Origin: DATJLY01 sp035604615
GTDB lineage: Bacteria; Pseudomonadota; Alphaproteobacteria; ATCC43930; CGMCC-115725
NCBI GenBank assembly: GCA_035604615.1
Contig: DATNID010000065.1
Coordinates: 62,001-126,000, forward strand
Reading direction: 5' to 3'
Length of the DNA stretch: 64,000 bases
Shown here: piece by piece, positions 17,150 through 26,019 of the stretch
Numbering within the stretch: the first letter of the stretch is position 1
Layout of the letters: the number at the start of each line of letters is the position of its first letter
Position numbers and translations under genes: made by a program
Notes under the pieces: generated by a model
Seen by the model: the letters and a program-made list of their open reading frames with translations, nothing else
The model's database searches: none
What the model was told of the DNA's origin: nothing

Positions 17150-18334
17150 TCAGGGCGGCGGGTCGTGTTCCGGCAAGGCAAACACCTCCTCGAGCCCGTC
17201 GAGGCCGGGGATGGGGTGCAACCCGAGCGAGCGGAGCGGCGAAGCGGCCGCCTCGGCCAGCGCGCGCGACGCCAGCACCGGGCGGTGCAGCACCTTGGTC
17301 AGGCCCTCGAGGCGGAAGGCGAGATTGACGGCGGGACCGATCGCGGTGAAGTCGAGCCGGTCGGGCGCGCCGACATTGCCGTACATGACGGAGCCCAAAT
17401 GGAGGCCGATGCCGGCGCGCAGCTCGACCCGCCCGGATTCGCCCCCGGCGGCGTTGTGCGCGGCGAGCCGCATGACGATGTCGCGCGCCGCCGCGAGCCC
17501 TGCCGAGGCCGCCGCGCCGTCGCGGTCGCCGTCGGTGCTGAAAATGGCGAGGACGCCGTCGCCAATGAACTTGAGCACATGCCCGCCGGCGGCGTGGACC
17601 GATGCCGCCACGTGCTCGAAATAATCGTCGAGCGCGCCGATCACCTCGTCGCCCAGGAGCCGGTCGGAAATGCCGGTGAAGCCGCGCAGGTCGGTCGCCA
17701 TGATGACGGCGCGCAGCGGCGCATAATGGCCGCGCAGGATTTGGCCGTCGAACACGCGGTCGCCGACATGGCTGCCGTGATAGATCGCGAACAGGCCGCG
17801 CGCGGTGCGGCGCGTGACAATGGTTTCGACCACCGCGGCGAGCGCCGGGCGGATCTCCTCGAGCAGCGCTGCGTCGCCGTCGTCGAAGCCGCCGGCGCGA
17901 TCGGTCGCCCACGCCACCACCGGATAGCGCTGCGCCACCCGGTTGAGCGGCGCCACGAGATATTCGGTGCAGCCCTCGGCGCGGAATTCCTCGAGTAGGG
18001 GAAAGGCGCTCGGCCCGCCGTCGAGACGATGGCGCGTCACGGAGCCGCGCTCGATCGTGTCGCGCAGCGGCGAGGCGAGATACTCGTCGCTGAGCTCGGT
18101 CCCCTGCGCGATGCGGACCTCCTCGGTCACGCCGCGGTCGCGCCACCAGCGCCAGCCATAGCCGCGAATCTGCGGATGCAGCGTCGCCGCATAGACGGTC
18201 ACGCGCCACAGCGGGACGCCCGCCTCGACGAGGCGCCCGCACAGCGCGCCGACGAGGCGCGTCGGGCTCGGCTGCGCGCGGCCCTCGGTCAGAATCCAGC
18301 GCACCAGTGCGCCGGCATCGCGGTCAGTGGCCAT
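17150..18334 (-). CDS. Class III adenylate/guanylate cyclase, soluble
   Basis: 394 residues. The N-terminal half (about 1-195) is a sensor-like region with GAF-like character, opening with ATDRDAGALVRWILTEG. The cyclase homology domain (about 205-385) has the metal aspartates in MATDLRGFTGISD and FIGDGVLAIF and the transition-state residues Asn and Arg in IGPAVNLAFRLEG. It should make cAMP (or cGMP) in the cytosol. Upstream of the response regulator and kinase on the same strand with a 115-nt gap, so one signalling unit is plausible. Confidence 0.87.
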   Translation of the reverse strand: MATDRDAGALVRWILTEGRAQPSPTRLVGALCGRLVEAGVPLWRVTVYAATLHPQIRGYGWRWWRDRGVTEEVRIAQGTELSDEYLASPLRDTIERGSVTRHRLDGGPSAFPLLEEFRAEGCTEYLVAPLNRVAQRYPVVAWATDRAGGFDDGDAALLEEIRPALAAVVETIVTRRTARGLFAIYHGSHVGDRVFDGQILRGHYAPLRAVIMATDLRGFTGISDRLLGDEVIGALDDYFEHVAASVHAAGGHVLKFIGDGVLAIFSTDGDRDGAAASAGLAAARDIVMRLAAHNAAGGESGRVELRAGIGLHLGSVMYGNVGAPDRLDFTAIGPAVNLAFRLEGLTKVLHRPVLASRALAEAAASPLRSLGLHPIPGLDGLEEVFALPEHDPPP

Positions 18335-18423
18335 GCAGTCTTTGCCTTCGCATCAGCGGCCTCTATAGGTATGGCTGCGTCCTTGCCCTTTCGCGAGGGG
18401 AAATACCGCGCGGGCCCGAACCC

Positions 18424-18432
18424 TGCTACAAC
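18424..18432 (+). promoter_or_regulatory. Possible extended -10 promoter element
   Basis: TGC-TACAAC, an extended -10 (TGn + TANAAN) 35 nt before the start codon of the ferritin-like gene. No good -35 is seen. Weak evidence. Confidence 0.25.
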
Positions 18433-18467
18433 AACCACGCCCGCAACAAGGGCATAAGGAGCATGCA

Positions 18468-19259
18468 ATGGCCGGCACCGATCTCAAGCGTCTTGTCGGG
18501 CTCGCGGCGCCGCTTTGGGCTGGCGAGGCCGAGGTGGTGCGCAGCTATTGGAGCTGGACGCGGCGCAGCACCGAGACCGACATGCTGTGGCTGGCGCGGC
18601 AATCCTTCAAGGAGTTCTGGGGCTCGGGCGTGAGCAAGTTCGATCGCGGCGGGATGTTCTTCGGCATGCTGAAGAACCTGCTCGCCCGCGGCGGCGAGAT
18701 CGACGTGACGCTCGATCGGCACGAGATCGCCGAGGCGCTCGAGACGGTGGCCGCCGAGTTCGCGCATTATTGCGCCTTCGCCGATTGCTACGACGCGATC
18801 CGCCCGCCCGGCACCAACCGGCTCAACCCCGAGCGGCTCGAAAGCTGGCCCGAGGAGGACGCGCTGACCGCGCTGCGCTATCGCCATCAGGCAGAGCACG
18901 GCGCCATTGGCATGCGCGCCTGCAAGTTCACCGAGGGCGGCTATTGCACTCTCTTCAGCGAAGGCAAGGCGCTCGCGGGACGGGGCGGCATCGACGACAA
19001 GATCGCCGCCGCCTGCGCCTGCGTCTATGACGACGAGTTCGGGCACATGCTGGCGGGTGTCGCGGGGATCGAGGACGACGGGCTCGGTGCGGCCGATTGG
19101 GAGCGGCTCGGCGCGCTCGTGGTCGAGCAGCTCAGGCAGCGCATCCGCATGCGCAACCAGCAATTCGGCTTGCCCCTCTCGGAGGCGCGAGTCGAGGCGA
19201 TCTATCGCGGCGACATCGCGCCCATCGCATTCGACTGGGCGCGGGCGGGGATTGGCTGA
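18468..19259 (+). CDS. Uncharacterised protein with two ExxH motifs (possible ferritin-like di-iron protein)
   Basis: 263 residues; I do not recognise a named family. It is soluble and mostly helical. Two ExxH motifs occur 93 residues apart: Glu97-His100 (AAEFAHYCAF) and Glu190-His193 (DDEFGHMLAG). Between them His140/Glu143/His144 lie in RHQAEHGAIG, and an acidic residue near position 49 (SFKEFWG) could supply the first ligand. This order (E, ExxH, E, ExxH) is that of ferritin-like di-iron carboxylate proteins, so an oxidase or oxygenase role is plausible but unproven. An AAGGAG-type site precedes ATG 18468. Divergent from the cyclase gene. Confidence 0.6.
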   Translation: MAGTDLKRLVGLAAPLWAGEAEVVRSYWSWTRRSTETDMLWLARQSFKEFWGSGVSKFDRGGMFFGMLKNLLARGGEIDVTLDRHEIAEALETVAAEFAHYCAFADCYDAIRPPGTNRLNPERLESWPEEDALTALRYRHQAEHGAIGMRACKFTEGGYCTLFSEGKALAGRGGIDDKIAAACACVYDDEFGHMLAGVAGIEDDGLGAADWERLGALVVEQLRQRIRMRNQQFGLPLSEARVEAIYRGDIAPIAFDWARAGIG

Positions 19260-19428
19260 AGCGCGCCGTCCGATCGAACAGGACCGCCGGCCCTCATTCG
19301 CTTCGCTGGTAACGCCCGCTCTCCCGCCGCAAGCGCGCGAAGAAGGCTGCCAGCGGCGGAGCCGGCAAAAACGGAGCCCCCCAAATCCAACAACGGAGCC
19401 GACCGTTGGGGTGATTTCGCTCGCGTTC

Positions 19429-19442
19429 TTGATCCAAATCAA
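19429..19442. promoter_or_regulatory. Perfect FNR/FixK-type box with downstream -10
   Basis: TTGAT-CCAA-ATCAA, exact match to the FNR/Anr/FixK consensus TTGAT-N4-ATCAA. It is extended by flanking complementary bases into a 12-bp hairpin (19422-19449). A T-rich -10 candidate, TTTATTTG, lies at 19463-19470, which puts the box centre near -41.5 of a start around 19477, the classic activator position. The next gene on the plus strand is the OmpA lipoprotein at 19557. The 297-nt gap 19260-19556 holds no other feature I can support. Confidence 0.65.
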
Positions 19443-19556
19443 GGACGCGAACGCGATCCGCCTTTATTTGTTCCTCCTGGTCGAGGGCCGCGCAAATACG
19501 TGATCGGCCTTCGCCATAACAGCGCATTCTTTGCCGTCCAACCGGGAGAACTCAGA

Positions 19557-20165
19557 ATGAGAACATTTGGCTTGAAACGCAGCGTCCTGCTGCTGCCGTT
19601 CGCGGCATCTTTCCTCCTCTCCGCCTGTGTGTCGCAGACCAGGTACGACAGTCTGGAAGGACAGCAGAACCAGCTGCAGCAGTCCATGGCAGCGCAGGTG
19701 GCGCAAAATTCCGCCAATAACGCGGAAATCGCCGCCATGAAGAAGGACATTGCCGCCCAAAAGACCCAGATCGACCGGCTGGTCGGGGCGATCAAGTACA
19801 CTGTCAACAGCGACTTGCTGTTCCCGTCGGGCTCCTGGCAGATGTCCACCGCCGGGCAGCAAATCATTGCCAAGCTGGCGCCGAAACTTGCGCCCGATCA
19901 GCAGTCGAAGGTCGTGGTGAACGGCTTCACCGACAACACTCCGGTCGGTTCGGCGCTATCGCGGCAGGGCGTGTCCTCGAACGAGATCCTGTCGCAAAAG
20001 CGGGCCGACACGGTGATGCAGTATCTGATCTCGCAAGGCGTGAAGCCGGCGCTTGTCTCGGCGCGGGGATATGGCGAGACGCAGCCGGTTGCTCCGAACG
20101 ACACCGCCCAGGGTCGCGCGCAGAATCGCCGCGTCGAGATCACGCTCGCGGAGTCGGGTTCCTAG
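19557..20165 (+). CDS. OmpA-family outer-membrane lipoprotein
   Basis: 202 residues. Signal peptide with lipobox: LLLPFAASFLLSAC, so Cys about 22 would be lipidated. A short coiled coil (about 30-80, rich in Gln and Ala) links to an OmpA/MotB peptidoglycan-binding domain (about 85-200). Key residues are in VNGFTDNTPVG, LSQKRADTVMQYLISQG and GRAQNRRVEI. Length and coiled-coil linker resemble YiaD/Pal-type anchors tying outer membrane to wall. ATG 19557 follows GGGAGA. Probably under the FNR-type box at 19429. Confidence 0.88.
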   Translation: MRTFGLKRSVLLLPFAASFLLSACVSQTRYDSLEGQQNQLQQSMAAQVAQNSANNAEIAAMKKDIAAQKTQIDRLVGAIKYTVNSDLLFPSGSWQMSTAGQQIIAKLAPKLAPDQQSKVVVNGFTDNTPVGSALSRQGVSSNEILSQKRADTVMQYLISQGVKPALVSARGYGETQPVAPNDTAQGRAQNRRVEITLAESGS

Positions 20166-20208
20166 CGGCAGCGCCGGATATAGGGCCTTTGGCAGGGCGA
20201 TTGCGAAC

Positions 20209-20240
20209 GTGGCGATGGGATCATTTGATCCCATCGCCAC
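20209..20240. terminator. Bidirectional hairpin terminator between convergent genes
   Basis: Perfect 15-bp inverted repeat, GTGGCGATGGGATCA, two T bases, then its exact complement. It lies between the convergent OmpA lipoprotein and MFS genes. No long T tract follows, so termination may be inefficient or Rho-assisted. Confidence 0.7.
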
Positions 20241-20244
20241 GCCG

Positions 20245-21510
20245 TTATGTCGTGCCCTTCGGATAGTTGTACTTGCCGAGCAGCAGGAACAGCGCGGCGG
20301 CGAGCACAAGCAGCGCGAGAAAGACCCACAGCACCTGGTCGTAGCTGTGGAACCGGTCGAAGCCGGCGCCGAGGATTGCCGGTCCGACGCCGATGCCAAG
20401 CGCGAACATGGCGAAGATCAGGCCGTAGAGTGTGCCGAAGGAGCGGCGGCCGAAATAGCGGCTGGCGAAAAAGCCCAGCATGTCGACTTCGGCGCCGATA
20501 GCGAGACCAAAGCAAATCGCCGCGAAGAACGGCGCCGGGACGCCGACGTGGCTGAGCAGCAGTGCGACGCCGAGCACGGGCAAGAGCATGACGCAGGCCG
20601 AGAAGATCGGCCCGCGCACCCAATCGAGGCACAGGCCGACCACGATCCGCGCCGCCAGCGCGGCGAGGCCGGACGTGCCCAAAAGCGCCGCCGCCGCCGG
20701 CGCGGTGTAGCCGCGGTCGAGCAGCATGGGCACGAAATGGCCGCTCAGGATGCCGTTATTGGCAACGCCCTCCAGCAGGAAAATGAGCGCCAGCAGCCAG
20801 AATTGCCGCGTGCCGGTGATGGCGGCGAGGGTCGAAAGACCGAACGGCTGCGGGCCGTTCTTGGTGGCGGCAGCGCGGGCCGCGCGCATGCGCTCGAAAT
20901 AGCCGGGCGGCTCGCGCACGAAAATCGCGACCATCGAGAAGGACAAGAGCCAAGTCGTCACGCCGACCGCAACATAGGCCGCGCGCCAGCCGAATTCCGA
21001 GATGAAGAACTGCGCCAGCAGCGGCACCAGAAACGTCCCCAGCCCGACCCCCGAAGTGGCGATGCCGAGCGCGAGCCCCCGTTCCTTGTCGAACCAGGCG
21101 GTGATCGCCTTGGAATAGACCACCGGCCCAAGGCACGCGCCGAAGCCCGAGGCGCACGCGAACATCAGGTAGACCGGCCAGAACGCGTTCGCGCTCATCA
21201 GCGAGAAGCTGCACAGCGCGAGCCCGTAAACGAACGTCGTCGGCAAGGCGATCTTGTGGATGCCATAGCGATCCATCAGATAGCCGAACAGCGGCGTCAT
21301 GACCGGCGACAGGGCCGCGCTCGCCAACAGCCCCGACGAGAACAGTCCGCGCGACCAATGCAGCTCGGTCGTCACCGGCACCATGAACACGTTGACCGTG
21401 AAGATGACGGCCGTGCCCGGGCCGACGATCATCCCGACCAAGGAGGCCGCGACGATCCACCAGCGATTCTGAAACAGCGCTCGGCCCTGAATAACCTCGG
21501 TGCTCGCCAT
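20245..21510 (-). CDS. MFS transporter (OFA/monocarboxylate-like)
   Basis: 421 residues with about 12 hydrophobic segments. The cytoplasmic loop 2-3 signature reads GYLMDRYGIHKIALP, and the second-half counterpart is VVGLCLDWVRG. Overall it resembles the oxalate/formate-antiporter and monocarboxylate branch of MFS. ATG 21510 is chosen because GGAGGG lies 6 nt upstream; an ATG at 21537 has no such site. Substrate unknown; neighbours give no strong hint. Confidence 0.85.
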   Translation of the reverse strand: MASTEVIQGRALFQNRWWIVAASLVGMIVGPGTAVIFTVNVFMVPVTTELHWSRGLFSSGLLASAALSPVMTPLFGYLMDRYGIHKIALPTTFVYGLALCSFSLMSANAFWPVYLMFACASGFGACLGPVVYSKAITAWFDKERGLALGIATSGVGLGTFLVPLLAQFFISEFGWRAAYVAVGVTTWLLSFSMVAIFVREPPGYFERMRAARAAATKNGPQPFGLSTLAAITGTRQFWLLALIFLLEGVANNGILSGHFVPMLLDRGYTAPAAAALLGTSGLAALAARIVVGLCLDWVRGPIFSACVMLLPVLGVALLLSHVGVPAPFFAAICFGLAIGAEVDMLGFFASRYFGRRSFGTLYGLIFAMFALGIGVGPAILGAGFDRFHSYDQVLWVFLALLVLAAALFLLLGKYNYPKGTT

Positions 21511-21609
21511 TACATTCCCTCCCACGCGACGAGCCAAAGGTAATTCAAAGCGGCTTCCGAAGCCAAGCGTGCCCCGAGACGGAGCGTCGCCGCTACGTGC
21601 GTCCGCCGT

Positions 21610-22617
21610 CTAAGCCAGCGCCGAGGGCTGCAGCACGACCTTGCCGAGGCCCAGGCGCCCGCCGACGAGGCGGTGTGCCTCGGCCGCCTCGGCGAGCGGC
21701 ATGATGCGGTCGATGAGGACGCGGAAGCGTCCCTCGGCGGCGGCCTTGAGGCTGTCGTTCACGTCGGCGTCGCTCTGCCCGGTCCAGCCCATGATGGTGA
21801 TGTGGTTGAAATAGAGGTGGAACACGTTGATCGGCACGGTGCCGCCGCCATGGCTCCCGGCGGTGACCAGGCGCCCGCCGCGGCCGAGGCTGAGGAAGGC
21901 TTTGGCGAAGAGGTCCGGATCGCCGATATTCTCGAGCACGATGTCGACGCCCTTGCCGCCGGTGATGCGGCGCGCCTCGGCGGTCAGGTCGCCGCTGCGG
22001 TAATTGACGCCGGCATCGCCGCCCAGGGCCAGCGCCGCCGCGACCCGGTCGTCGGCCCCGGCCGCGACGATCACCTTGGCGCCGAGATATTTCGCCGCCT
22101 GGACCGCGGCGCTGCCGAGCCCGCCGGCGGCCCCCATCACCAGCACCCATTCGCCGGGTGCAACCTTGGCCTTGTCGCGCAGCATGCTGAACGCGAGCGG
22201 CGCGTGCCGCGCGACTACGGTGGCGGTGGCGAAATCCACCGCGTCGGGCACGATGTAGGTGCAGCGTTCGGGCAGCTTCACGAACTCCGCATAGCCGCCC
22301 CAGGCGCTGACGCCGAGGACGCCCGGCGGCGTGCCGCGATCGAGTAGGAGATACGAGGTAACGCGGTCGCCGATTTTGCGCGTCTTGACCCCCTCGCCCA
22401 GCGCGACGACGACGCCCGACGGATCGACGCCCAAGACGTGCGGCAGCGCCACCGGCCGCGGATACTTGCCGGAGCGCACGATGAGATCGAGCGTGGTGTT
22501 GACCGAGACGGCGTGGACCTCGATCAGCACCTCGCTCGGTCCCGGAACCGGCGTCGGCACGTCCTCGAGGCGCATCACCTCGGGCGGGCCGAACTCGCGC
22601 ATCACCATCGCCTTCAT
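21610..22617 (-). CDS. Zinc-type alcohol dehydrogenase-like / quinone oxidoreductase (MDR family)
   Basis: 335 residues of the medium-chain dehydrogenase/reductase superfamily: GroES-like domain (HVLGVDPSGVVVALGEGV) and Rossmann domain with VLVMGAAGGLGSAAVQAAKYLGA split by the AAGG loop. Structural and catalytic zinc cysteines are absent, placing it with NADPH-quinone-reductase or enoyl-reductase-like members. ATG 22617 begins MKAMVMREFGPPEV, typical of the family. Five nucleotides downstream of the M20 amidohydrolase gene on the same strand, so the two form an operon. Confidence 0.87.
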   Translation of the reverse strand: MKAMVMREFGPPEVMRLEDVPTPVPGPSEVLIEVHAVSVNTTLDLIVRSGKYPRPVALPHVLGVDPSGVVVALGEGVKTRKIGDRVTSYLLLDRGTPPGVLGVSAWGGYAEFVKLPERCTYIVPDAVDFATATVVARHAPLAFSMLRDKAKVAPGEWVLVMGAAGGLGSAAVQAAKYLGAKVIVAAGADDRVAAALALGGDAGVNYRSGDLTAEARRITGGKGVDIVLENIGDPDLFAKAFLSLGRGGRLVTAGSHGGGTVPINVFHLYFNHITIMGWTGQSDADVNDSLKAAAEGRFRVLIDRIMPLAEAAEAHRLVGGRLGLGKVVLQPSALA

Positions 22618-22622
22618 CGGCC

Positions 22623-23801
22623 TCACTCCCCCGTGCCGCGCGCGAGCCGCTTCTCGGCGAGGCGCGCGTAGAGGCTCGCCCCCAGCGGCAGGATCTCGTC
22701 GTTGAAGTCGTAGCCGGGATTGTGCACCTCGCACCCGCCCGGGCGGTCGCCGTTGCCGATCTGGATATAGGCGCCGGGACAGCGTTCCAGCATGAACGAG
22801 AAATCCTCCGACGCCATGGACAGGCCGCCGGCGCGGTTGACGTTCTCGGCGCCGACCAGGTCGGAAGCGGCATCGGCGATGAACTGGGTCTCGGCCGCGT
22901 CGTTGATGAGCGGCAGGAACGGGTAGCGGAAATCGAGCGTGGCGGAAGCGCCCAGCCCGTGCGCCACGCCGCCGGCGATGCGCTCCATGGCGGCGCGGAT
23001 CATCTCCATGGTCTCGGTGCTGAAGGCGCGCACCGTGCCGCGAATGACGGCGCGCTCGGGGATGACGTTGTAGGCGTCGCCGGCGTGGATTTGCGTGACG
23101 CTCAGGACCGCGGTGTCGACGGGCCGCACGTTGCGCGCGACGATCGTTTGCAGCGCCGTCGTGACATGGGCCGCGACCACCACCGGGTCGATCCCCGATT
23201 CGGGCCGCGCGCCGTGCGCGCCGCGGCCGGTGATGGCGATGTCGAAAAAGGCGCCGCCCGCCATCATGGCGCCGGGCCGGATCGCGAACTTGCCGGCGGC
23301 GAGGCCGGGCCGGTTGTGCATGCCGAAGACCGCGTCGCACGGAAAGCGCTCGAACAGCCCGTCCTTCACCATCGCCTCGCCGCCGCCCAAACCCTCCTCG
23401 GCAGGCTGAAAGATGAAGTTGACGGTGCCGTCGAAATTGCGCGTCTCGGCGAGATAGCGCGCGGCGCCCAAGAGCATCGCGGTGTGGCCGTCATGGCCGC
23501 AGGCGTGCATGCGCCCGTCATTCTGCGAGCGATAATCGAAGGGGTTCGCCTCGCGGATCGGCAGCGCGTCCATGTCGGCCCTGAGCCCGATGGCGCGCGG
23601 CCCGTTGCCGACGCGCAGGCGCCCGACTACGCCGGTCTTGCCGATGCCGCGATGAACCTCGCAGCCGAAGGCGGCGAGCTTGTCGGCCACCAGCGCGGAG
23701 GTGCGCGCCTCCTCGAATCCCAACTCGGGGTGGGCGTGGATGTCGCGGCGCCACAGGGTGAGCTCGTCGTGAAACGCGATGATGCGCGGGTTGAGCGGCA
23801 T
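22623..23801 (-). CDS. M20 family amidohydrolase (hippurate hydrolase-like)
   Basis: 392 residues, full length. Hydrolyses N-acyl amino acids or related amides with a metal site: HACGHDGHTAM supplies the Cys/His ligands, PAEEGLGGGEAM the Glu, MASEDFSFM and HNPGYDFND the remaining residues. The lid/dimerisation domain (about 185-300, GRGAHGARPESGIDPV) is present. AAGGAGG precedes ATG 23801; a frame starting at 23855 is rejected. First gene of a two-gene operon with the MDR oxidoreductase. Divergent from an amidase, suggesting a locus for amide or acyl-amino-acid breakdown. Confidence 0.9.
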   Translation of the reverse strand: MPLNPRIIAFHDELTLWRRDIHAHPELGFEEARTSALVADKLAAFGCEVHRGIGKTGVVGRLRVGNGPRAIGLRADMDALPIREANPFDYRSQNDGRMHACGHDGHTAMLLGAARYLAETRNFDGTVNFIFQPAEEGLGGGEAMVKDGLFERFPCDAVFGMHNRPGLAAGKFAIRPGAMMAGGAFFDIAITGRGAHGARPESGIDPVVVAAHVTTALQTIVARNVRPVDTAVLSVTQIHAGDAYNVIPERAVIRGTVRAFSTETMEMIRAAMERIAGGVAHGLGASATLDFRYPFLPLINDAAETQFIADAASDLVGAENVNRAGGLSMASEDFSFMLERCPGAYIQIGNGDRPGGCEVHNPGYDFNDEILPLGASLYARLAEKRLARGTGE

Positions 23802-23866
23802 CGGGGCCTCCTTGGCTGCCGCGACCACGTTGCCGAACCGGCGCCGTCCGCGCAAGATGGTGCCCC

Positions 23867-25303
23867 ATGGATCATCTCTGCGATCTGAGCGCGGTCGAGT
23901 TGCGGCGGCGGATCGGCGACAAGTCGATCTCGCCGGTCGAGCTGCTGGAGGATTGCGTGCGCCGCATCGAGGCGGTCAATCCCACCCTCAACGCCATCAC
24001 CGCGATGGCGCTGGAGCGGGCACGGCGCGAGGCGAAGGCGGCGGAGGCGGCGGTGCTTTCAGGCGCGAGCCTCGGGCTGCTGCATGGCCTGCCGATCGGC
24101 ATCAAGGATTTGCACGACACAGAGGGCATCGTCACGACCTATGGCTCGCCGCTCTATCGCGGTCATGTGCCGGCGGCGGACGACAACCTCGTCACGTCGG
24201 TGCGGCGCGCCGGCGCCATCGTCGTCGGCAAGACCAACACGCCCGAGTTCGGCGCCGGCGCCAACACCGACAACCCGGTCTATGGCCCGACCGGCAACCC
24301 GTTCGACCCCAAGCGCAGCTGCGGCGGCTCGTCGGGCGGCTCGGCGGTGGCGCTCGCGACCGGCATGCTGCCGCTCGCGACGGGCTCCGACACCGGCGGC
24401 AGCCTGCGCATCCCGGCGGCGTTCTGCGGCGTGGTCGGGTTCCGCCCCTCGCCCGGCGTCGTGCCGAGCGAACGCCGTCCGCTGGGCTGGACGCCGATCT
24501 CCGTGCTGGGGCCGATGGGCCGCAGCGTGGCGGACACGCGCCTGCTGCTGCGCGCCGAGATGAGCGGCGACAGCGCCGACCCGTTCTTCGCGCCCCGCCC
24601 GGACCCGGAGATCGACGCGCCGCCGCGGATCAACCTGGCAAAACTGCGCATCGCGGTCTCGGAGGATTTGGGCGGCGCGCCGGTGGAGCAAAGCATCCGC
24701 GCGACCTTGCGCGAGCGTGTCGCGCTTTTCGCGCATGAATTCCGCGCCTGCGACTGGCGCGACCCGGACATGGCCGGCGCCGACCGCGCCTTCGCCGCGA
24801 TCCGGGCGCAGAACTTCCTCGCCGGCCAGCGCGAACGCTATGAGCGCCACCGCGACCGGCTCGGCCCCTTCGTGCGCGCGAATTACGAGGAGGGGTTGGC
24901 GATGAGCGCGGCGGACGTCGCGCTCGGCCACGCCACGCAGACGCGCATCTACCGCAGCCTCGAGCGCTTTTTCATCGACCACGATCTGCTGATCAGCCCG
25001 ACCGTCGGCGTGGCCCCCTTCCCGCTCGACGAGCGCTACGCGCACGCGGTCGAGGGCAAGGCGCTCGGCACTTATTACGCGTGGCTCGCGCCGACATATT
25101 ACCTGTCGCTCACCGGCCACCCCTGCATCTCGATCCCGTGTGGCCTGGAGCCCTCGGGCACGCCGTTCGCTTTGCAGCTCACCGGCCCGGCACGCCGCGA
25201 CGGCTTCGTACTCGCGGCGGCGGAGGCGATCGAGGGGATGCTGGCGCGGGACAAGCGCACGGCGCGACCGGTGCCGGATTTGAGGAAGCTCGGCGGTGCG
25301 TGA
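23867..25303 (+). CDS. Amidase signature family hydrolase
   Basis: 478 residues with the Ser-cisSer-Lys triad of the amidase signature family: Lys80 (PIGIKDLHD), Ser155/156 in GGSSGGSAVALATG, and nucleophile Ser179 in DTGGSLRIPA. Family members cleave aryl or aliphatic amides, or transfer ammonia in GatA. No GatB/C genes are near and the substrate pocket is unlike GatA, so a catabolic amidase is more likely. 65 nt from the divergent M20 gene; both may respond to one regulator, though none is encoded nearby. Confidence 0.9.
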   Translation: MDHLCDLSAVELRRRIGDKSISPVELLEDCVRRIEAVNPTLNAITAMALERARREAKAAEAAVLSGASLGLLHGLPIGIKDLHDTEGIVTTYGSPLYRGHVPAADDNLVTSVRRAGAIVVGKTNTPEFGAGANTDNPVYGPTGNPFDPKRSCGGSSGGSAVALATGMLPLATGSDTGGSLRIPAAFCGVVGFRPSPGVVPSERRPLGWTPISVLGPMGRSVADTRLLLRAEMSGDSADPFFAPRPDPEIDAPPRINLAKLRIAVSEDLGGAPVEQSIRATLRERVALFAHEFRACDWRDPDMAGADRAFAAIRAQNFLAGQRERYERHRDRLGPFVRANYEEGLAMSAADVALGHATQTRIYRSLERFFIDHDLLISPTVGVAPFPLDERYAHAVEGKALGTYYAWLAPTYYLSLTGHPCISIPCGLEPSGTPFALQLTGPARRDGFVLAAAEAIEGMLARDKRTARPVPDLRKLGGA

Positions 25304-25350
25304 ACAAAAGCGGCGAAGCACCATCGCCTTCACCGCTTTCCAATGCTGCT

Positions 25351-25379
25351 CCCTCTCCGCCCCCTTGGGGCGGCGAGGG
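25351..25379. terminator. GC-rich hairpin between convergent genes
   Basis: Inverted repeat with stem CCGCCCC/GGGGCGG and outer arms CCCTC/GAGGG. It lies between the convergent amidase and TPP-enzyme genes, so a bidirectional terminator is likely. The motif also resembles short dispersed palindromes found in related genomes. Confidence 0.5.
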
Positions 25380-25423
25380 AATCATAGGCAAGAGAATCGT
25401 GGACTATGAATGTCTAGCAACCG

Positions 25424-26011
25424 CTACTCCCTCACCCCCAACCCGCGCATGAAGCGGTCGCGGATGCGGGCGGGGTCGCGGTCGGTGGTGCCGATTCCGG
25501 GCTCCTGGTCGATGCGGGCGGCGATGAGCCAGGGGCCGGGCTCGGCAAGCGCGCGCGCGACGAGCTGCTCGAACTCCGGCTCGTCGGCGGCCCACAGGGC
25601 TTGCGCCAAGCCCGCGCCGCGCGCCATCGCGGGGATGTCGGTCTTGAACGCGGTCGCGGTCTTCTGCGCGCCGGTGATCTGGTAGGACGCGTTGTCCATC
25701 ACCACGATGGCGAGGTTCTTGGGCGCCAAGGTGGCGATGGTGCCGAGCGCGCCCAATTGCATCAGCATCGAGCCGTCGCCCTCGAGCGCCACGACCTTGC
25801 GTCCCGGCTGCGCCAGCGCCACGCCGAGCGCGATCGGCACCGCCAATCCCATGCTGCCCAGCATGTAGAAATTCTGCGGCCGCTGCCCGGCCGACCACAG
25901 GTCGAAATTCGTGTTGCCGATGCCGGCCACGACCGCCTCGCCGTGGGTCAGCTTCGCGACCAGGCGCTTGGTCAGGTCGAAGCGGTTCATCACCTTGGCG
26001 TTAGTTGGCAT
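25424..26011 (-). CDS. TPP-dependent decarboxylase, beta (TPP-binding) subunit, ComE/sulfopyruvate-decarboxylase-like
   Basis: 195 residues. Carries the TPP/Mg motif GDG-x(n)-N: EGDGSMLMQLGALGTIA followed by VVMDNASYQITGAQ. This is the PP domain of a two-subunit 2-oxo-acid decarboxylase related to sulfopyruvate and phosphonopyruvate decarboxylases. The alpha subunit is the gene just upstream. ATG 26011 is used; a GTG at 26023 would overlap the upstream stop as GTGA and is an equally good start. True substrate unknown; an aromatic 2-oxo acid is possible given nearby genes. Confidence 0.85.
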   Translation of the reverse strand: MPTNAKVMNRFDLTKRLVAKLTHGEAVVAGIGNTNFDLWSAGQRPQNFYMLGSMGLAVPIALGVALAQPGRKVVALEGDGSMLMQLGALGTIATLAPKNLAIVVMDNASYQITGAQKTATAFKTDIPAMARGAGLAQALWAADEPEFEQLVARALAEPGPWLIAARIDQEPGIGTTDRDPARIRDRFMRGLGVRE

Positions 26012-26019
26012 GGCGGTAC

